From an uncultured Bacilli bacterium (GTDB lineage Bacteria > Bacillota_I > Bacilli_A > RF39 > UBA660), in contig CALWAL010000001.1 in the NCBI GenBank assembly GCA_944373145.1, positions 1-64,000 of the forward strand: a stretch of DNA of 64,000 bases. Direction: 5' to 3'. Positions 53,359 through 62,168 of this stretch are shown here, piece after piece. The first letter of the stretch is position 1; the number at the start of each line of letters is the position of its first letter. A program made the translations under genes and the position numbers. The notes beneath the pieces are model-generated. The model was not told where the DNA came from and made no database searches. It saw only the letters and a list, made by a program, of their open reading frames with translations.

Positions 53359-54123
53359 ATGGTGATGACCACCCAAAGTTACACTAAAAAAAATAATTAA
53401 AAGGCCGACAACTACACCAATTATTGTCATCACTTTATCTTTACTATGGCGCATTTGCCCAAACAATTCCATCATAACTAAATAAATTAACATTCCTAAT
53501 GTCAAAGCAATTAAAATTCCTATGACAAAATCATTTAAAGGACTAACCACACTCATAATAATACCACCAACAAAAGTTGAAAAAATCAAAATAAATGTTG
53601 CAATCAACGATTTCTTTTTATCTTTCAACATATTAGCTACAACGATTCCCATTGGGATATTGTGCAATCCAATACCAACGCATAACAAATACCCTGCGTG
53701 TATAGATGAAAGTGCAGTAGCATATAAAGTCATTCCCTCAATTAAATTATGAATAAATAGTGCAGTTGTTGCTAAAACGCCAACATGACCTAAATGTTCA
53801 TTATGACAAGTATCATCAGTGTGTTGATGGTGATGTTCATCTTCATGTTCGTGATGGGGAACAAATTTGTCCAAAATTTGCATTAGCATAAACCCAACTG
53901 CACTCATGATTATTAACATAATAACTGTACGAACATTAGAGCTAAATTCTAAGTGTTCGTATGCTTCTGGTATTAATTCCATCACTATTAATGCTACAAT
54001 AACACCAAAAGCTCCTCCTATTGAAAAATCAACAAACTTATGTTTATTTGTTGTATAAATACCAATTAAAGTTCCAAACAAAATAAATATTCCAACTAAC
54101 AAAGTTAACATCAGTGGATTCAT
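53356..54123 (-). CDS. ZIP-family metal transporter
   Basis: A 255-residue ZIP transporter, probably for zinc or another divalent metal. About eight helices. The variable loop is very His-rich (HHEHEDEHHHQHTDDTCHNE, about 90-110). Metal-site helices are ALFIHNLIEGMTLYATAL (HNxxEG, about 122-140) and GIGLHNIPMGIVVANML (HNIP, about 152). It ends in GGHHH. ATG 54123 follows AAGGTGATAGT, 4 bases after the P-type ATPase stop, so the two are one operon and may share metal homeostasis. Confidence 0.93.
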   Translation of the reverse strand: MNPLMLTLLVGIFILFGTLIGIYTTNKHKFVDFSIGGAFGVIVALIVMELIPEAYEHLEFSSNVRTVIMLIIMSAVGFMLMQILDKFVPHHEHEDEHHHQHTDDTCHNEHLGHVGVLATTALFIHNLIEGMTLYATALSSIHAGYLLCVGIGLHNIPMGIVVANMLKDKKKSLIATFILIFSTFVGGIIMSVVSPLNDFVIGILIALTLGMLIYLVMMELFGQMRHSKDKVMTIIGVVVGLLIIFFSVTLGGHHH

Positions 54124-54127
54124 ACTA

Positions 54128-56428
54128 TCACCTTACAATTCTATCAGCATATTTAAAAATCTTCTTTTCACAAAGATATGTTAATATTCTAAAAATGGAA
54201 ATGTCCAATAAACATAAGCTTGCAATAAAAATAAACATAAACGGGGTCAACAAGACAAATTCAAATAATTTATTTAAACCAATTGCACTTCCTAAGAAGA
54301 TTCCAATAAGTGCTCCATATAAAATACCACGAGTATAATTAAATGGATAGCAAATTTTAAACAATAAAAGGAAACCAGTAAAAGCTACTAAAACAATACA
54401 CATTGTAGAAATATAATCCCCACTAAAGTCAAAAATAGATGAAAAAATCATAATGCCAACAATATTAATAATAATTGTTAAAGCTGCTGGAATAGATTTC
54501 CTAATGACATTAATAATAAAGACTCCCCTTATTTTATCACTATTTGGTTCTAATGCCAATACAAAAGATGGAATTCCTATCGCAACCATATTAGTTAAAC
54601 TTAATTGTATAGGTTGAAATGGATAATTCATGTTAACAAACAAGAAAATAATAGCTAATAATGTTGAATAAATGGTTTTAGTTAAAAACAACGTTGCCGA
54701 ACGTTCAAGGTTGTTAATTGATCTTCTTCCTTCATTAACAATTTTGGGAATTGCATCAAAATTTGAGTCAAGTAAAACCAACTGGCTTGTGCTTTTAACA
54801 GCATCACTTCCACTCGCCATTGCCAAACTACAATCAGCCTCTTTAAGCGCTAAAACGTCATTGACACCATCTCCAGTCATAGCAACTGTATGACCATTTG
54901 CTTTTAAAGCCAATACTAAATCTTTTTTTTCACTTGGAGAAACACGGCCAAAAACATTATATTCTTCCACAATCTTTTTTAAATTAACATCTTTACCAAG
55001 TTTTGACATATCAATTGCTTTAATATTTTTTAATTCAATACGCTCAGCTATTTTTTCAATTGTATGAATATTATCACCAGAGATAATTTTAACATCAACA
55101 TCCTGAGCTTTAAAATAAGATAATGTTTCTTTAGCATTACGACGAATTCTATCATCAATTAAAATTAAAGCTAAAGGAATATTAGTAACTCCTTTATGTA
55201 CTAGTAACAAAACACGATGTGATGAATAATTGTGGACTAATTTCAATACATCTTGATTATTTGTCAAAAATTCTGGAGCTCCAATTAAATAAGTTCCTTC
55301 TTCAAAAACCATACCTGAAGTTTTATTTTTAGAAGAAAATGGTATAGTTTTTTTCAAATGATAACTACTATCACCTACATATTTTTTCTTTAAAGCTCGG
55401 GCCGTAGCATTATCATCTGTATTAAAATGCATCATTGAAATTAATATTTCTTCAATTGGATAATCACTAGTAAGTGGAATAGTATCAAAAACATCCATTT
55501 CCCCTTCTGTAATTGTTCCTGTTTTATCTAAACAAACTGTATCAACGCGTGCTAATGTTTCAATGCAATAAATTTCTTGTACCAAAACTTTTTTCTTTGC
55601 TAAACGAACTGAACTAATTGCTAAAACTGTACTTGTCAAAAGAATTAATCCTTCAGGGATCATTCCAATAATTGCAGCTACCGTATTGATAATACTATCA
55701 TTTAAGGTTGCTTTTTCTAAACTCATTTGTTGCATAAAAAGTAAAATACCTAGTGGAATAATTACAATTGAAATTACTTTAATAATTTTTTTCATTGTTT
55801 TCATTATTATAGAATTAGGTTTTTTAATATATTTAGCCTCTTTAGATATCTTATTTGTATAATTATCATTTCCAATATGTTCAACTGAAGCTAAACAATG
55901 ACCACTAACAATAAAACTGCCAGATAAAAGCATATCACCTTTTTCTTTAACAACAGTATCCGCTTCGCCAGTAATAAAAGACTCGTCAACCTCAACACTA
56001 CCTTCTTTAACAATTGAATCAACAATTACTTGATTACCTAATTTATACTTAATAATATCATCTAAAACTATCTCATCGATTGAATAAGAATCTTCCCTAC
56101 CACTTCTTATTAAATTAACTTTAGTACTAGCAATAATTGATAATTTATCAATTATTCTTTTAGCATGTATTTCTTGGTACATACTAATAATAGTATTACA
56201 AAATGCTACTCCTAAAAATAAAAGATTCTTATAAGAACCCGTAAGTAGAATAAGAAAACCGAGTATTAAATTAATAATATTAAAAAGAGTAATAGAATTG
56301 GTTAATATAATTTCTTTAACACTTTTAGTTCTAATAGTTGTATTATTATGGACTAAATTATTATCAATTCTATTTTGAACTTGTTCATTATTTAAACCCA
56401 TATATATATTTGGTTCATATCGTTCCAT
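54128..56428 (-). CDS. P-type cation-transporting ATPase
   Basis: A 766-residue P-type ATPase. TGEADTVVKEKGD (about 165) is the actuator region with SFITGEAD; MIPEGLILLTSTV (about 255) carries the PEGL ion-site motif; CLDKTGTITEGEM (about 300) the phosphorylated Asp; VAMTGDGVNDVLALKEADCS (about 520) the hinge. About eight to ten helices. It resembles the CtpE/E1-E2 group implicated in Ca2+ in other bacteria; the ion here is not certain. ATG 56428 follows GAAGGTGTTGCT; an in-frame ATG at 56464 lies 12 codons earlier. It is in an operon with the ZIP gene. Confidence 0.9.
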   Translation of the reverse strand: MERYEPNIYMGLNNEQVQNRIDNNLVHNNTTIRTKSVKEIILTNSITLFNIINLILGFLILLTGSYKNLLFLGVAFCNTIISMYQEIHAKRIIDKLSIIASTKVNLIRSGREDSYSIDEIVLDDIIKYKLGNQVIVDSIVKEGSVEVDESFITGEADTVVKEKGDMLLSGSFIVSGHCLASVEHIGNDNYTNKISKEAKYIKKPNSIIMKTMKKIIKVISIVIIPLGILLFMQQMSLEKATLNDSIINTVAAIIGMIPEGLILLTSTVLAISSVRLAKKKVLVQEIYCIETLARVDTVCLDKTGTITEGEMDVFDTIPLTSDYPIEEILISMMHFNTDDNATARALKKKYVGDSSYHLKKTIPFSSKNKTSGMVFEEGTYLIGAPEFLTNNQDVLKLVHNYSSHRVLLLVHKGVTNIPLALILIDDRIRRNAKETLSYFKAQDVDVKIISGDNIHTIEKIAERIELKNIKAIDMSKLGKDVNLKKIVEEYNVFGRVSPSEKKDLVLALKANGHTVAMTGDGVNDVLALKEADCSLAMASGSDAVKSTSQLVLLDSNFDAIPKIVNEGRRSINNLERSATLFLTKTIYSTLLAIIFLFVNMNYPFQPIQLSLTNMVAIGIPSFVLALEPNSDKIRGVFIINVIRKSIPAALTIIINIVGIMIFSSIFDFSGDYISTMCIVLVAFTGFLLLFKICYPFNYTRGILYGALIGIFLGSAIGLNKLFEFVLLTPFMFIFIASLCLLDISIFRILTYLCEKKIFKYADRIVR

Positions 56429-56478
56429 AGCAACACCTTCTACATGAGTATAACATTTTTTCATAAAAATAAAAAGAC

Positions 56479-56679
56479 TTAATCACCCGATTTTAAGCCC
56501 CTCTTAACTAGTTCCTTTTCAATCATTTCATCTATTTTTAAACAACTTTGATAATAAGCTAATTCATATTCCTCTAAAAGCTTTGCTAATTCCTGATCAT
56601 TTGTGCGTGCAACTTCTCGCCGCAATTCATTTCTTGGTTTTTCAATAAACATTTCTATTGTATCTATATACTTTTTCAT
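56479..56679 (-). CDS. Small helical protein of unknown function
   Basis: A 66-residue charged, all-helical protein (MKKYIDTIEMFIEKPRNELR, LAKLLEEYELAYYQSCLKID). I do not recognise it. ATG 56679 follows GAGGTTGAAAA. It has a consensus promoter (56699-56727) whose spacer carries a palindrome, and it is divergent from an Xre-type regulator gene, which may control it. It lies 50 bases upstream of the P-type ATPase and may be its first operon gene. Confidence 0.6.
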   Translation of the reverse strand: MKKYIDTIEMFIEKPRNELRREVARTNDQELAKLLEEYELAYYQSCLKIDEMIEKELVKRGLKSGD

Positions 56680-56698
56680 TTTTCAACCTCTTTCTCTC

Positions 56699-56727
56699 AT
56701 TATAGTGGTTATACAACCAATAGTCAA
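56699..56727 (-). promoter_or_regulatory. Promoter with operator-like palindrome
   Basis: On the minus strand TTGACT, 17 bases, TATAAT. The spacer contains TGGTTATACAACCA (56706-56719 on +), with 5-base arms. A repressor there would block this promoter; the Xre-like gene on the other side is the obvious candidate. Confidence 0.7.
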
Positions 56728-56780
56728 GCAAGTACTATAATTGATATTATTAAATTATAAAAATAAAGGTGGTGAAGCGC

Positions 56781-57017
56781 ATGGTAAAAGTTGATGTTGA
56801 AAATGGCTATTATCTATTTAAACTTGACGATTTACTTGAATCCGATAATATTAGTAAAAATAAATTGATGCGCGACACCAATACAGACTTTAAAGTTTTG
56901 CAAAGAATCATTAATGGCGAAATTACCAAATTAGATGTAACTGTTTTTGCACGACTATGTGATTACTTTGATTGCAAACTTGACGATATTGTAGAATATG
57001 TTCACAAAGATGATTAA
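56781..57017 (+). CDS. Xre/Cro-type HTH regulator
   Basis: A 78-residue HTH protein of the Cro/C1 type: YLFKLDDLLESDNISKNKLM followed by NTDFKVLQRIINGEITKLDV and LCDYFDCKLDDIVEYV, the pattern of short one-domain Xre proteins. It probably binds a palindrome as a dimer. ATG 56781 follows GGTGGTGAAGCGC; the in-frame GTG at 56769 is part of the binding site. It is divergent from the 66-residue gene with an operator-like site between them. A terminator follows. Confidence 0.85.
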   Translation: MVKVDVENGYYLFKLDDLLESDNISKNKLMRDTNTDFKVLQRIINGEITKLDVTVFARLCDYFDCKLDDIVEYVHKDD

Positions 57018-57042
57018 AAAATCATCTTTTTTTATTTTTTTA
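57006..57042 (+). terminator. Terminator after the Xre-type gene
   Basis: AAAGATGATT and AATCATCTTT flank AAAA and are followed by TTTTATTTTTT; the 57043-57237 region beyond is very AT-rich with no gene seen. Confidence 0.8.
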
Positions 57043-57237
57043 AACTTGCACAACAATGCCTATTAATTATAACAATATCACGAATAAATAAGCAACACGA
57101 AAATTTAAATAAAATAAAATTTATTTTTTTATTATTAAATTTTTTATTTTAAATAATAAATAAGAAACATTTTGTTCCTATAAAAATTTAATTATCATAA
57201 TATGACAAAATATAATTAATGAGATATTATACCATAC

Positions 57238-58926
57238 ATGAACGATTTTGAAGGAAATAGTTACATCTCTATTAAAAGCAAAGAAAAAGTTAAAAATTCT
57301 CTTAAAAAAGAAATACAAAAAATTAAATACAGACCCTATTTAATATTTTTAAAAAAATATTGGATTCTTTTAAAAATTTATTTAAATATTAATAAATTAG
57401 TTGAACACAATAATAATATATATCTTTATAAAATGGAACAAAGCAATTATGATTTATTAAGCAATATCAAAGGATATCCTTTAGATAAAGAACAACGAGA
57501 TTGTGTCTTAAATGAAGAAGAAGCTATACTTGTTATTGCAGGAGCAGGAGCAGGTAAATCTTTAACTATTATTGGAAAAGTAAGATATTTAATTGAAGCT
57601 AAATATCTAGAGCAAAAGGAAATTCTTTGTATATCTTTTACTAAAAAATCAGCGCAAAAGCTGAAAGATGACTTATATAAAACATACCAGTATAATGTTA
57701 ATGTTTGCACTTTTCATAAATTAGCTCTTACTATTTTAAAAGATAGTGGTTTAAACTTTTCACTAAATAATGATGATACTTTAATTTATTTAGTAGATGA
57801 ATTTTTTGATCATTTAATTTATAATTTTCCAAATATTATGAAATTAGTAGTTACTTATTTTTTTAATTCTAAAAATAAAAAATATGAAGATATTTCTTTA
57901 ATTAAAATTAAACAATTAAAAAATACTATTATCTGCTTTATTAATCTCTATAAAGCCAATATCTCAAGTAAAAAAACACTTATATCATTTTTAGGCAAAG
58001 TTGAAGCTAAAGATTATCCGTTGCTTGTACTTATTATAGTAATATATCATATGTATAATATAGAAATGAAAGCAAACAACGAAATAGATTTTAATGACTT
58101 AATTGTTTTAGCAACTAAACATATTCAAAAATTTGGACTCAAACGCAATTATAAATATATTATTATTGATGAATACCAAGATACATCTATTATTAGAGTC
58201 AATTTAATCAAAGAAATTATAAATAAATCAGGCAGTAAATTAATGGCAGTTGGCGACGATTTTCAATCAATATATAAATTTTCTGGATGTAAAATTGAAA
58301 CTTTTTTAAATTTTTCTACCTATTTTTCTTATTCTAAAAAATATTTTATTAAAAATAATTATCGAAATAATCAAGAAATTGTTGATGTTGCAGGTTCTTT
58401 TGTCATGAAAAATAAAAAGCAATTAAAAAAGAAAATTACGGCACATAAAAGTTTAATTAAGCCTATAAAAATTATTTATTATGAAAATCAAAGAGAAACA
58501 TTTAATATTTTAATTAAATTTTTAATAAAAGAAAAAAAAGACCATATTTTAATATTAGGTCGCAATAATAAAGATTTATTTAAACTTGTTAATAGTTATG
58601 AAGATTTAAAAAATTACTCTTTACATTTAAACTATTTAACAGTTCATAAAGCCAAAGGTTTAGAAGAAGAAAATATTATTATCATTAATTTAGAAAATGA
58701 TATTATGGGTTTTCCTAATAAACTACAATTTAATAATATTATTAAATTAATATATGAAGAAGATGAAAATATCAAATTTGAAGAAGAACGGCGGCTATTC
58801 TACGTTGCTTTAACAAGAACTAAAAACTATGCTTATCTCTTGGTAAATAAAAACAAGCCTTCACCGTTTATTCGTGAATTAATAAATGATTATCCAGATA
58901 AAATTGAAATATTGTGTATAAAATAA
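57238..58926 (+). CDS. UvrD-like helicase, helicase IV type
   Basis: A 562-residue superfamily 1 helicase. An N-terminal ~80-residue basic helical region precedes the motor: YPLDKEQRDCVLNEEEAILV (Q motif), AGAGAGKSLT (Walker A, about 102), IIIDEYQDTS (motif II, about 306), GDDFQSIYKFSGC (motif III), LTVHKAKGLEEENI (motif V) and RRLFYVALTRTK (motif VI). The order and the N-terminal part resemble helicase IV (HelD of E. coli) more than UvrD or PcrA, which are larger. ATG 57238 has only a weak binding site; an internal ATG at 57433 is possible but would lose the N-terminal part. Confidence 0.85.
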   Translation: MNDFEGNSYISIKSKEKVKNSLKKEIQKIKYRPYLIFLKKYWILLKIYLNINKLVEHNNNIYLYKMEQSNYDLLSNIKGYPLDKEQRDCVLNEEEAILVIAGAGAGKSLTIIGKVRYLIEAKYLEQKEILCISFTKKSAQKLKDDLYKTYQYNVNVCTFHKLALTILKDSGLNFSLNNDDTLIYLVDEFFDHLIYNFPNIMKLVVTYFFNSKNKKYEDISLIKIKQLKNTIICFINLYKANISSKKTLISFLGKVEAKDYPLLVLIIVIYHMYNIEMKANNEIDFNDLIVLATKHIQKFGLKRNYKYIIIDEYQDTSIIRVNLIKEIINKSGSKLMAVGDDFQSIYKFSGCKIETFLNFSTYFSYSKKYFIKNNYRNNQEIVDVAGSFVMKNKKQLKKKITAHKSLIKPIKIIYYENQRETFNILIKFLIKEKKDHILILGRNNKDLFKLVNSYEDLKNYSLHLNYLTVHKAKGLEEENIIIINLENDIMGFPNKLQFNNIIKLIYEEDENIKFEEERRLFYVALTRTKNYAYLLVNKNKPSPFIRELINDYPDKIEILCIK

Positions 58927-58964
58927 AAAAAGATGGATATTATATTAGTAATGGGAGGTATTAT

Positions 58965-59165
58965 ATGGAAACAGTGCAAAAAATTGCCTTAGTATTTACA
59001 ATTATCGGGGCTTTAAACTGGGGATTAATTGGCTTATTTGATTTTAACCTAGTAACTACAATATTTGGCGATGATTCCTTATTAACAAATATCGTTTATA
59101 TAATTGTTGGAATTACAGGTTTAATCAACATAGGAATCTTATTTAACCATTTAGAAAAAGCATAA
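58965..59165 (+). CDS. DUF378 membrane protein
   Basis: A 66-residue protein with two helices, matching DUF378 (YuzA type): KIALVFTIIGALNWGLIGLF (with conserved NWG), then FDFNLVTTIFG and IVYIIVGITGLINIGILF. Its function is unknown. ATG 58965 follows GGGAGGTATTAT. The frame extends upstream into the helicase end but has no start signal there. A terminator follows. Confidence 0.88.
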   Translation: METVQKIALVFTIIGALNWGLIGLFDFNLVTTIFGDDSLLTNIVYIIVGITGLINIGILFNHLEKA

Positions 59166-59169
59166 AAAT

Positions 59170-59198
59170 AATCGAGATTAAACTCGATTTATTTTTTT
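59170..59198 (+). terminator. Terminator after the DUF378 gene
   Basis: AATCGAG and CTCGATT flank ATTAAA and are followed by TATTTTTTT. Confidence 0.75.
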
Positions 59199-59234
59199 AT
59201 TATTATTCCGAAAAATCGGATTTAAAATCAAAAT

Positions 59235-59308
59235 TGGAGGGCCCGACCGGATTTGAACCAGCGATCAGGGAGTTGCAGTCCCATGCCTTACCACTTGGCT
59301 ACGGACCC
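59235..59308 (-). tRNA. tRNA-Cys (GCA)
   Basis: The minus strand has acceptor GGGTCCG/CGGGCCC, anticodon GCA in CTGCAAC, a T-loop TTCAAAT and the TCCA end. It is the Cys tRNA whose charging state would matter for the attenuator at 10.1 kb. Confidence 0.95.
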
Positions 59309-59413
59309 ACCTAAAAAATTATATGTTCTTCAGTGAAGATATTTCCATTTTATCTTATTTTTTTTAAAAAGTCAATCAAAGTGTTAAGTAAATCTGATTA
59401 ATTATAGATGTAA

Positions 59414-59442
59414 TTGTGATAAAGTGGTTTTTGAGGTATAAT
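59414..59442 (+). promoter_or_regulatory. Promoter of the LCP gene
   Basis: TTGTGA and TATAAT are separated by 17 bases; ATG 59460 follows GAGGTGTATC. Confidence 0.65.
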
Positions 59443-59459
59443 AGTAAACGAGGTGTATC

Positions 59460-61487
59460 ATGAAAAAAAATAAAATTAATAATGTAAAAATAAAAAATAT
59501 AAAACCTATCTTAATTATCATTATTACAGTTTTAATTGCCTTTGGCAGTATTTATACCTTGAGGGCTATATCATTATTTAGAGGTATTGAAACCCCTCTT
59601 CGAATTTGCATTGCTTTAATTATTATTGACTTAGGCTTTTTATTATCAATAATTGAATATAAAATGTATTTTAAAAAAGCAAAAAAAATATTCTATATAC
59701 TATTTATTATAATGTTTATATATTCTTTAAGCATTAGCTTTGTTTCATATAAAGTTAGTGCTAGTTTCAACAAATTAGGAAATATGACAGAAGACAATAA
59801 TAAAGAAACCCACTCAACAAGTATTGTTGTAAAAAAAGATGCCAAATATAAAGATATTGACGATATAAAAGATAAAACGATTGGAATTATAACGGACAAA
59901 AATAGTATTGCTGGTTATAATATTCCTCATCAAATAATCGAAGAAGAAGAAATTGATACTAAAAATTTGCGTGATTATGATGACTTTTATTCAATGATTG
60001 ATGATTTATTAAATGATAAAATTGATGCAATCTTCCTTCCTTCAGGATATACTACAATGTTTAGTTCTACTGATGGATATGAAAATTTAGACACAACTAC
60101 TAAAGTAATTTATACTAAAGAAACCGAAATTGTTTTAGAAAACATTGAAGAGGAACAACCTGATATTACCAAACCATTTACCATTTTAATTATGGGTGTT
60201 GATACAACTGGTACCGGTTTAACTTCTAGCTTCAATGGTGATGCTTTAATATTATTAACATTTAATCCAAATACTTTAAACACAACTATTTTAAGCATTC
60301 CTCGTGATTCATATATACCAATTTCATGTATGGGCAATAAAAAAAATAAAATAACTAATGCTGGTTGGTATGGTGAATCATGTATTATTAAATCATTAGA
60401 AAATTATTTCGAATTAAATATTGATTACTACTTTAAAGTTAACTTTAAAGCTGTTGTTGATTTAGTTGATGCTATTGGTGGTGTCGAAGTTGACGTACCA
60501 TACAGTTTTTGTGAACAAAATAGTAATAGACAATGGGGTAAAAAAACTATTTTTGTTAACGCCGGAAAACAAACATTAAACGGTGAACAAGCATTAGCCT
60601 TTGCTAGACACCGAAAAGTGACTGATTACATGGTTAATTATTGTGGATCAAAATATGTTCAAAACGCCGGTTATTGGAATGACTATACTCGCGGTCAAAA
60701 TCAACAAATAATTATTAAAGCTGTCCTAAAAAAATTAGCTGATAAAGCAACTAGTTTTTCAGTTATTGAAAATTTGCTTGATACTATCAGTAAGAATGCT
60801 AAAACAAATATGAATACCAATACAATGCTATCTTTATATAATATTGGTAAAGATATAATTGCTGAAGGAAATACTGATCAAGCCCTAAATATGCAACGAT
60901 TGTATTTAAATACTTATGATGCTCGTGTTTACTGGGATGGATGTGGAAATGTAAATGGTGTTTATGTCGGTGGCATTTATGATAAAAGTTATGAGGCAGT
61001 TTCTAAAGCTATGCGTGTTAATTTAGAATTAGAAAAGCCAACAATAATTAAAGATTTTAGTTTCTCAATAAAAAACAAATATGAAGAAACAGTTATTGGT
61101 AAAGGTTTAACTTCTGGTGTTTCTATAAAAACCATGCCTAATCTAATTGGTCAATCAGAAAGCTATGCTCGTTCATTTGCATTAAGCAATAATATTACAA
61201 TTAATGTTAATTATATAGAAGGTACTGTAGGACAAACGATAGGAACAATAACAAATCAAAGTATTAAAGAACGCACAGATTTAAGTACACTTAGTGGAAA
61301 AACATTAACTATTGATGTTATATCGACAATTCAAACACCTACCGTTCCTGAAGAACCTGAAATTCCAGGATTACCTGATGGTGATGATACTACAACTAAT
61401 CCGGAACCGATAGATCCAACAACCCCAGATCAAGGAACAGAAACCCCAAATCCACCTGAAAATAATACAGAAGAAAATCAAATATAA
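59460..61487 (+). CDS. LytR-CpsA-Psr (LCP) family protein with PASTA-like tail
   Basis: A 675-residue membrane protein that should attach teichoic acids or capsular polymers to peptidoglycan. Three N-terminal helices (about 20-110), a linker domain (about 120-225), then the LCP domain: ILIMGVDTTGTGLTSSFNGD (about 245), ILSIPRDSYIPISC (about 278), ITNAGWYGESCIIKSLENYF and GEQALAFARHRK (about 380). A PASTA-like segment (TMPNLIGQSESYARSFALSN) and a tail rich in Pro, Thr and acidic residues follow. The long linker and the tail are beyond the standard ~320-residue LCP. It is a single gene with its own promoter and terminator. Confidence 0.9.
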   Translation: MKKNKINNVKIKNIKPILIIIITVLIAFGSIYTLRAISLFRGIETPLRICIALIIIDLGFLLSIIEYKMYFKKAKKIFYILFIIMFIYSLSISFVSYKVSASFNKLGNMTEDNNKETHSTSIVVKKDAKYKDIDDIKDKTIGIITDKNSIAGYNIPHQIIEEEEIDTKNLRDYDDFYSMIDDLLNDKIDAIFLPSGYTTMFSSTDGYENLDTTTKVIYTKETEIVLENIEEEQPDITKPFTILIMGVDTTGTGLTSSFNGDALILLTFNPNTLNTTILSIPRDSYIPISCMGNKKNKITNAGWYGESCIIKSLENYFELNIDYYFKVNFKAVVDLVDAIGGVEVDVPYSFCEQNSNRQWGKKTIFVNAGKQTLNGEQALAFARHRKVTDYMVNYCGSKYVQNAGYWNDYTRGQNQQIIIKAVLKKLADKATSFSVIENLLDTISKNAKTNMNTNTMLSLYNIGKDIIAEGNTDQALNMQRLYLNTYDARVYWDGCGNVNGVYVGGIYDKSYEAVSKAMRVNLELEKPTIIKDFSFSIKNKYEETVIGKGLTSGVSIKTMPNLIGQSESYARSFALSNNITINVNYIEGTVGQTIGTITNQSIKERTDLSTLSGKTLTIDVISTIQTPTVPEEPEIPGLPDGDDTTTNPEPIDPTTPDQGTETPNPPENNTEENQI

Positions 61488-61515
61488 GCTATGAAAAATC
61501 ATAGCTTTTTTTATT
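61486..61515 (+). terminator. Terminator after the LCP gene
   Basis: AAGCTATG and CATAGCTT flank AAAAAT and are followed by a T-run. Confidence 0.8.
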
Positions 61516-61526
61516 AATCACAACAA

Positions 61527-61553
61527 AAAAAAGTCTCATTTCATTAAGACTTT
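61527..61553 (-). terminator. Terminator after tmRNA
   Basis: AAAGTCT and AGACTTT flank a 10-base loop; TTTTTGTTG follows on the minus strand. Confidence 0.7.
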
Positions 61554-61563
61554 AATAACACAT

Positions 61564-61907
61564 TGGTGGAGGCGATGAGATTTGCACTCATGTCCGAAAT
61601 AGCAATCTCTTAAACGTCTACAAGCTTAGCCAAATGGTTAAATTTCCTTAAAAAGTTGGCACTCGGCAACCCTTTTTAAGTTAGATTATCAATATTCATA
61701 ATTGTTTATAATCATCACAATTATATATCCCACTAAATTCGAGCCCTTATATTAACTTCGTGGGATAAGTTAATTAAGAGCAGCCTTCTTAAATTAAGCG
61801 AAAGCTAATTGATTTCTACTGTTTCCAGTTATTTGTTTTGTGTACTTATCGTGTACCTCCGACTTGCAGTCCAAGCAACAACTAAATCGTCGAAACTAGA
61901 CGCCCCC
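61564..61907 (-). ncRNA. ssrA: Transfer-messenger RNA
   Basis: tmRNA (about 344 bases) rescues stalled ribosomes. The 5' end GGGGGCG pairs with CGCCTCC before ACCA to form the tRNA-like acceptor, and the T-arm TGCAAATCTCATCGC-like end is present. The reading part gives a tag ending SRNQLAFA before TAA (61794-61796); LAFA-type ends mark proteins for ClpXP. The pseudoknot segment GGGTTGCCGAGTGCCAAC is visible. TGTTATAAT lies just upstream on the minus strand. Confidence 0.95.
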
Positions 61908-61946
61908 ATGTACACAAATTATAACATACCTCAATGTAAAATGCAA

Positions 61947-62168
61947 TTATACAGCTTTGACTAAATATATTTTTATATTTTTCATAATAATATCACTATA
62001 TGAAAAGCAACGAGTTAAACTATGATCATCAACAATAAAAACATGATTATATAACCTTTTTAAAACTACACGATATGTTTCAAATTTATTACGCCCTAAA
62101 TTATATTTAATGACGATTTCTTCACCAAGATGTTTTTTTAAATATTTAATAACCGTAGTTTTACTCAT
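61947..62168 (-). CDS. veg: Veg-family protein
   Basis: A 73-residue member of the Veg family (DUF1021): LGEEIVIKYNLGRNKFETYR (in Bacillus Veg, GKRLTLKANGGRRK-like), then VFIVDDHSLTRCFSYSDIIM. Veg is a small cytoplasmic protein that affects biofilm and matrix genes in Bacillus; the mechanism is not settled. Its ATG overlaps the yabG stop (ATGA), so the two are translationally coupled, as the yabG-veg neighbourhood in Bacillus would suggest. Confidence 0.78.
   Translation of the reverse strand: MSKTTVIKYLKKHLGEEIVIKYNLGRNKFETYRVVLKRLYNHVFIVDDHSLTRCFSYSDIIMKNIKIYLVKAV

Noticed and set aside
54672-54893. Open frame on the + strand inside the P-type ATPase gene
   Set aside because: It is a shadow of the long minus-strand gene with no binding site and low-complexity hydrophobic content. 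The same applies to similar frames at 5731, 14651, 19437, 26852, 40324 and 59693.
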